Of a stretch of DNA of 6,752 nucleotides, positions 5,756-6,752 are shown in pieces; position 1 is the stretch's first letter, and every line of letters begins with the position of its first letter. Source of the stretch: JAKEGK01 sp050116575 (lineage in GTDB: Bacteria > Pseudomonadota > Gammaproteobacteria > SZUA-152). Made by a program: the position numbers and the translations under genes. Below the pieces are notes generated by a model, which saw nothing but the letters and a program-made list of their open reading frames with translations, searched no databases and was not told the origin of the DNA. The DNA is taken from NCBI GenBank assembly GCA_050116575.1, contig JASFOJ010000214.1:1-6752 (forward strand). The letters are read 5' to 3'.

Positions 5756-6190
5756 ATGACCGAAGAAGAGTATTTCCAGGAAAGGTTAGAAGATCAATTA
5801 AGATGGTACAGTAGCAAAAGTAAATATAATCAGAGATGGTTTAATAGACTACGGCTAATCGAAATTTGTGCAGCAGCAATTATTCCATTTTTATCAGGAG
5901 TAGGTGAAAAAATTACTTACTCGTCCTGGTTGATAGGGTTTCTTGGTATTTTAATTGCGGTCGCAGCAGCTTCAATTACTTTATTTAAGTTTCATGAGAA
6001 TTGGATAGAATATCGAACAACAGCAGAGCAGTTGAAGCACGAAAAGTATATATATCTGACAGGTATAAAACCATATAACGCGGACGATAGACTTGAACTG
6101 TTGGTTGAACGAGTCGAATCTCTGATTTCAAAAGAAAACTCAGCGTGGGCCGTTGAGATTCGCAAGCCTAGTAAGCTACCTAAAATATAA
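5756..6190 (+). CDS. DUF4231 / SLATT-like two-TM membrane protein
   Basis: This 144-residue protein is complete, from ATG to TAA. The N-terminal amphipathic helix contains RLEDQLRWYSSKSKYNQRWF (10-29), followed by two hydrophobic segments, about 34-49 (IEICAAAIIPFLSGV) and 57-78 (SWLIGFLGILIAVAAASITL). The C-terminal half begins with FKFHENWIEYRTTAEQLKHE (77-96), then KPYN and LLVERVESLISKENSAW (115-131). The order of a charged helix ending in 'YN-x-x-WF', a TM hairpin, 'K-x-x-ENW-x-x-YR-x-x-x-E-x-L-x-x-E' and 'VE-x-LIS-x-E-x-x-x-W' matches DUF4231, a family grouped with SLATT two-TM domains. SLATT proteins are predicted membrane-pore effectors in nucleotide-signalled conflict systems; that role is a published prediction for the wider group, not shown here. 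Only a weak GGA precedes the ATG, so translation may be poor or regulated. Codon and base use are clearly more AT-rich than in the genes to the left, and an IS3 remnant lies next door, which fits acquisition by transfer. Confidence 0.8.
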   Translation: MTEEEYFQERLEDQLRWYSSKSKYNQRWFNRLRLIEICAAAIIPFLSGVGEKITYSSWLIGFLGILIAVAAASITLFKFHENWIEYRTTAEQLKHEKYIYLTGIKPYNADDRLELLVERVESLISKENSAWAVEIRKPSKLPKI

Positions 6191-6623
6191 AGTATATTAA
6201 TTTAAGTTGAAATTGGTATCGACACGCTTAATTTGATTTTGTCTTTATTGAAATTCTTATAAAAATAACCCTTGATAAAACGTGAATTGGTAGTTAACGA
6301 ATATAAACATCAAATAGAGTCTTGATTAGATAATATGCAATTATTAGAGAGTAAGTTGCTAAATCACTTTTTATTTGAACTAGAATGTGGTGGGGCTCGA
6401 TTGGTTGCTTGGTAATATTGATTCTCAAAACTTGTTATCGAATTAATTTATTTCTCGAAGAAAATTATTTGAAAGAAGTAGGAATTGTTGCGGTAAAAAA
6501 AGACCGTCATTACTTGAAATATGGTTGTATAACACCAAGCTAATTGCGTCTGCTTAATATTGTGTTGTGACCACAAAATAAACTAAATTGCAGAAACTCT
6601 CAAAATTTGATACGGAGGTTTTT
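6191..6623. other. AT-rich 433-bp intergenic region, no supported gene
   Basis: No frame of useful length with a ribosome binding site is present. The longest plausible piece, a 26-codon frame from the ATG at 6335, has no Shine-Dalgarno sequence and no recognisable content. A small dyad, TTGTG-AC-CACAA (6565-6576), lies about 50 bp before the next gene and could be an operator. No terminator with a T-run is evident after the DUF4231 gene. An untranslated leader or a small RNA could fit here but nothing shows one. Confidence 0.5.
6614..6618 (+). promoter_or_regulatory. Strong Shine-Dalgarno for the right-edge gene
   Basis: GGAGG lies 5 nt before ATG 6624-6626, an ideal spacing that fixes the start of a gene otherwise too short here to recognise. 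Confidence 0.65.
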
Positions 6624-6752
6624 ATGTCCGACGTTTCAGAAGAAAGTCCTAAAGTCAGCAAACAGGTCGTAAGTCATAACTGGATTGAAAACTTTAAAAA
6701 GAAGTTAGAACCTTCGCAGGCAAGGTTTCCACATACAATACGCCGATGCTAT
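6624..6752 (+). CDS. Unrecognised hydrophilic protein, N-terminal 43 residues only (runs off right edge)
   Basis: An open frame of 43 codons runs from an ATG behind GGAGG to the window edge without a stop. It begins MSDVSEESPKVSKQVVSHNW and continues IENFKKKLEPSQARFPHTIR. The start is acidic and serine-rich, followed by a basic patch (KKK). There is no signal peptide or membrane segment, so this end is probably cytoplasmic. I do not recognise the family. The 433-bp gap argues against a tight operon with the DUF4231 gene, although both lie on the same strand in the same AT-rich segment. Confidence that it is a gene comes mainly from the ribosome binding site. Confidence 0.55.
   Translation, partial: MSDVSEESPKVSKQVVSHNWIENFKKKLEPSQARFPHTIRRCY

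Noticed and set aside
6211..6292. Repeated word AATTGGTA (6211-6218 and 6285-6292) as a repeat array
   Set aside because: Only two 8-bp copies in AT-rich DNA, with no regular unit; no CRISPR array or tandem repeat is present in the window.
6335..6415. Possible 26-codon gene beginning MQLLESKLLNHF
   Set aside because: No Shine-Dalgarno sequence, no recognisable motif, and its length is expected by chance in AT-rich DNA.

Overview
This window looks like part of a Gammaproteobacteria-type chromosome, probably an environmental or marine lineage. The supporting signs are a Gram-negative outer-membrane beta-barrel protein, a large exported protein of repeated DUF1566 and choice-of-anchor-D modules with a CFI-box C-terminal tail, REP-like palindromes, and remnants of the IS110, IS4 and IS3 families. 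The taxonomic placement is an inference from gene content only.

Layout. Positions 1 to about 545 are a graveyard of mobile elements: an IS110-family transposase fragment (minus strand, running off the left edge), a REP-like palindromic block, then an IS4-family transposase fragment (minus strand). Positions 546-862 hold no gene but carry several small dyads and a weak promoter candidate. Positions 863-5018 carry two intact plus-strand genes, 103 bp apart. The first is a 974-residue exported modular surface protein and the second a 375-residue OmpP1/FadL/PorV-like outer-membrane protein. They may be co-transcribed, since I see no convincing terminator between them. Positions 5019-5299 are non-coding and contain a striking 39-bp stem-loop. 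Positions 5300-5537 hold an IS3-family transposase remnant (minus strand) with an in-frame stop near its C-terminus.

From about 5540 to the end the DNA is visibly more AT-rich than the two large genes. It carries a 144-residue two-TM protein of the DUF4231/SLATT-like type (5756-6190), a 433-bp stretch with no gene, and the first 43 codons of an unrecognised gene preceded by a strong Shine-Dalgarno sequence (6624 to the right edge).

How the genes may work together. The surface protein and the outer-membrane barrel both act in the envelope, and the barrel could help export or display its neighbour or simply share its regulation; this is inference. The DUF4231 gene lies in a compositionally distinct, IS-flanked segment, as expected for an acquired accessory or conflict-system gene. 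No nucleotide cyclase, SLOG sensor or other recognisable partner lies inside the window, so a defence role is only a hypothesis.
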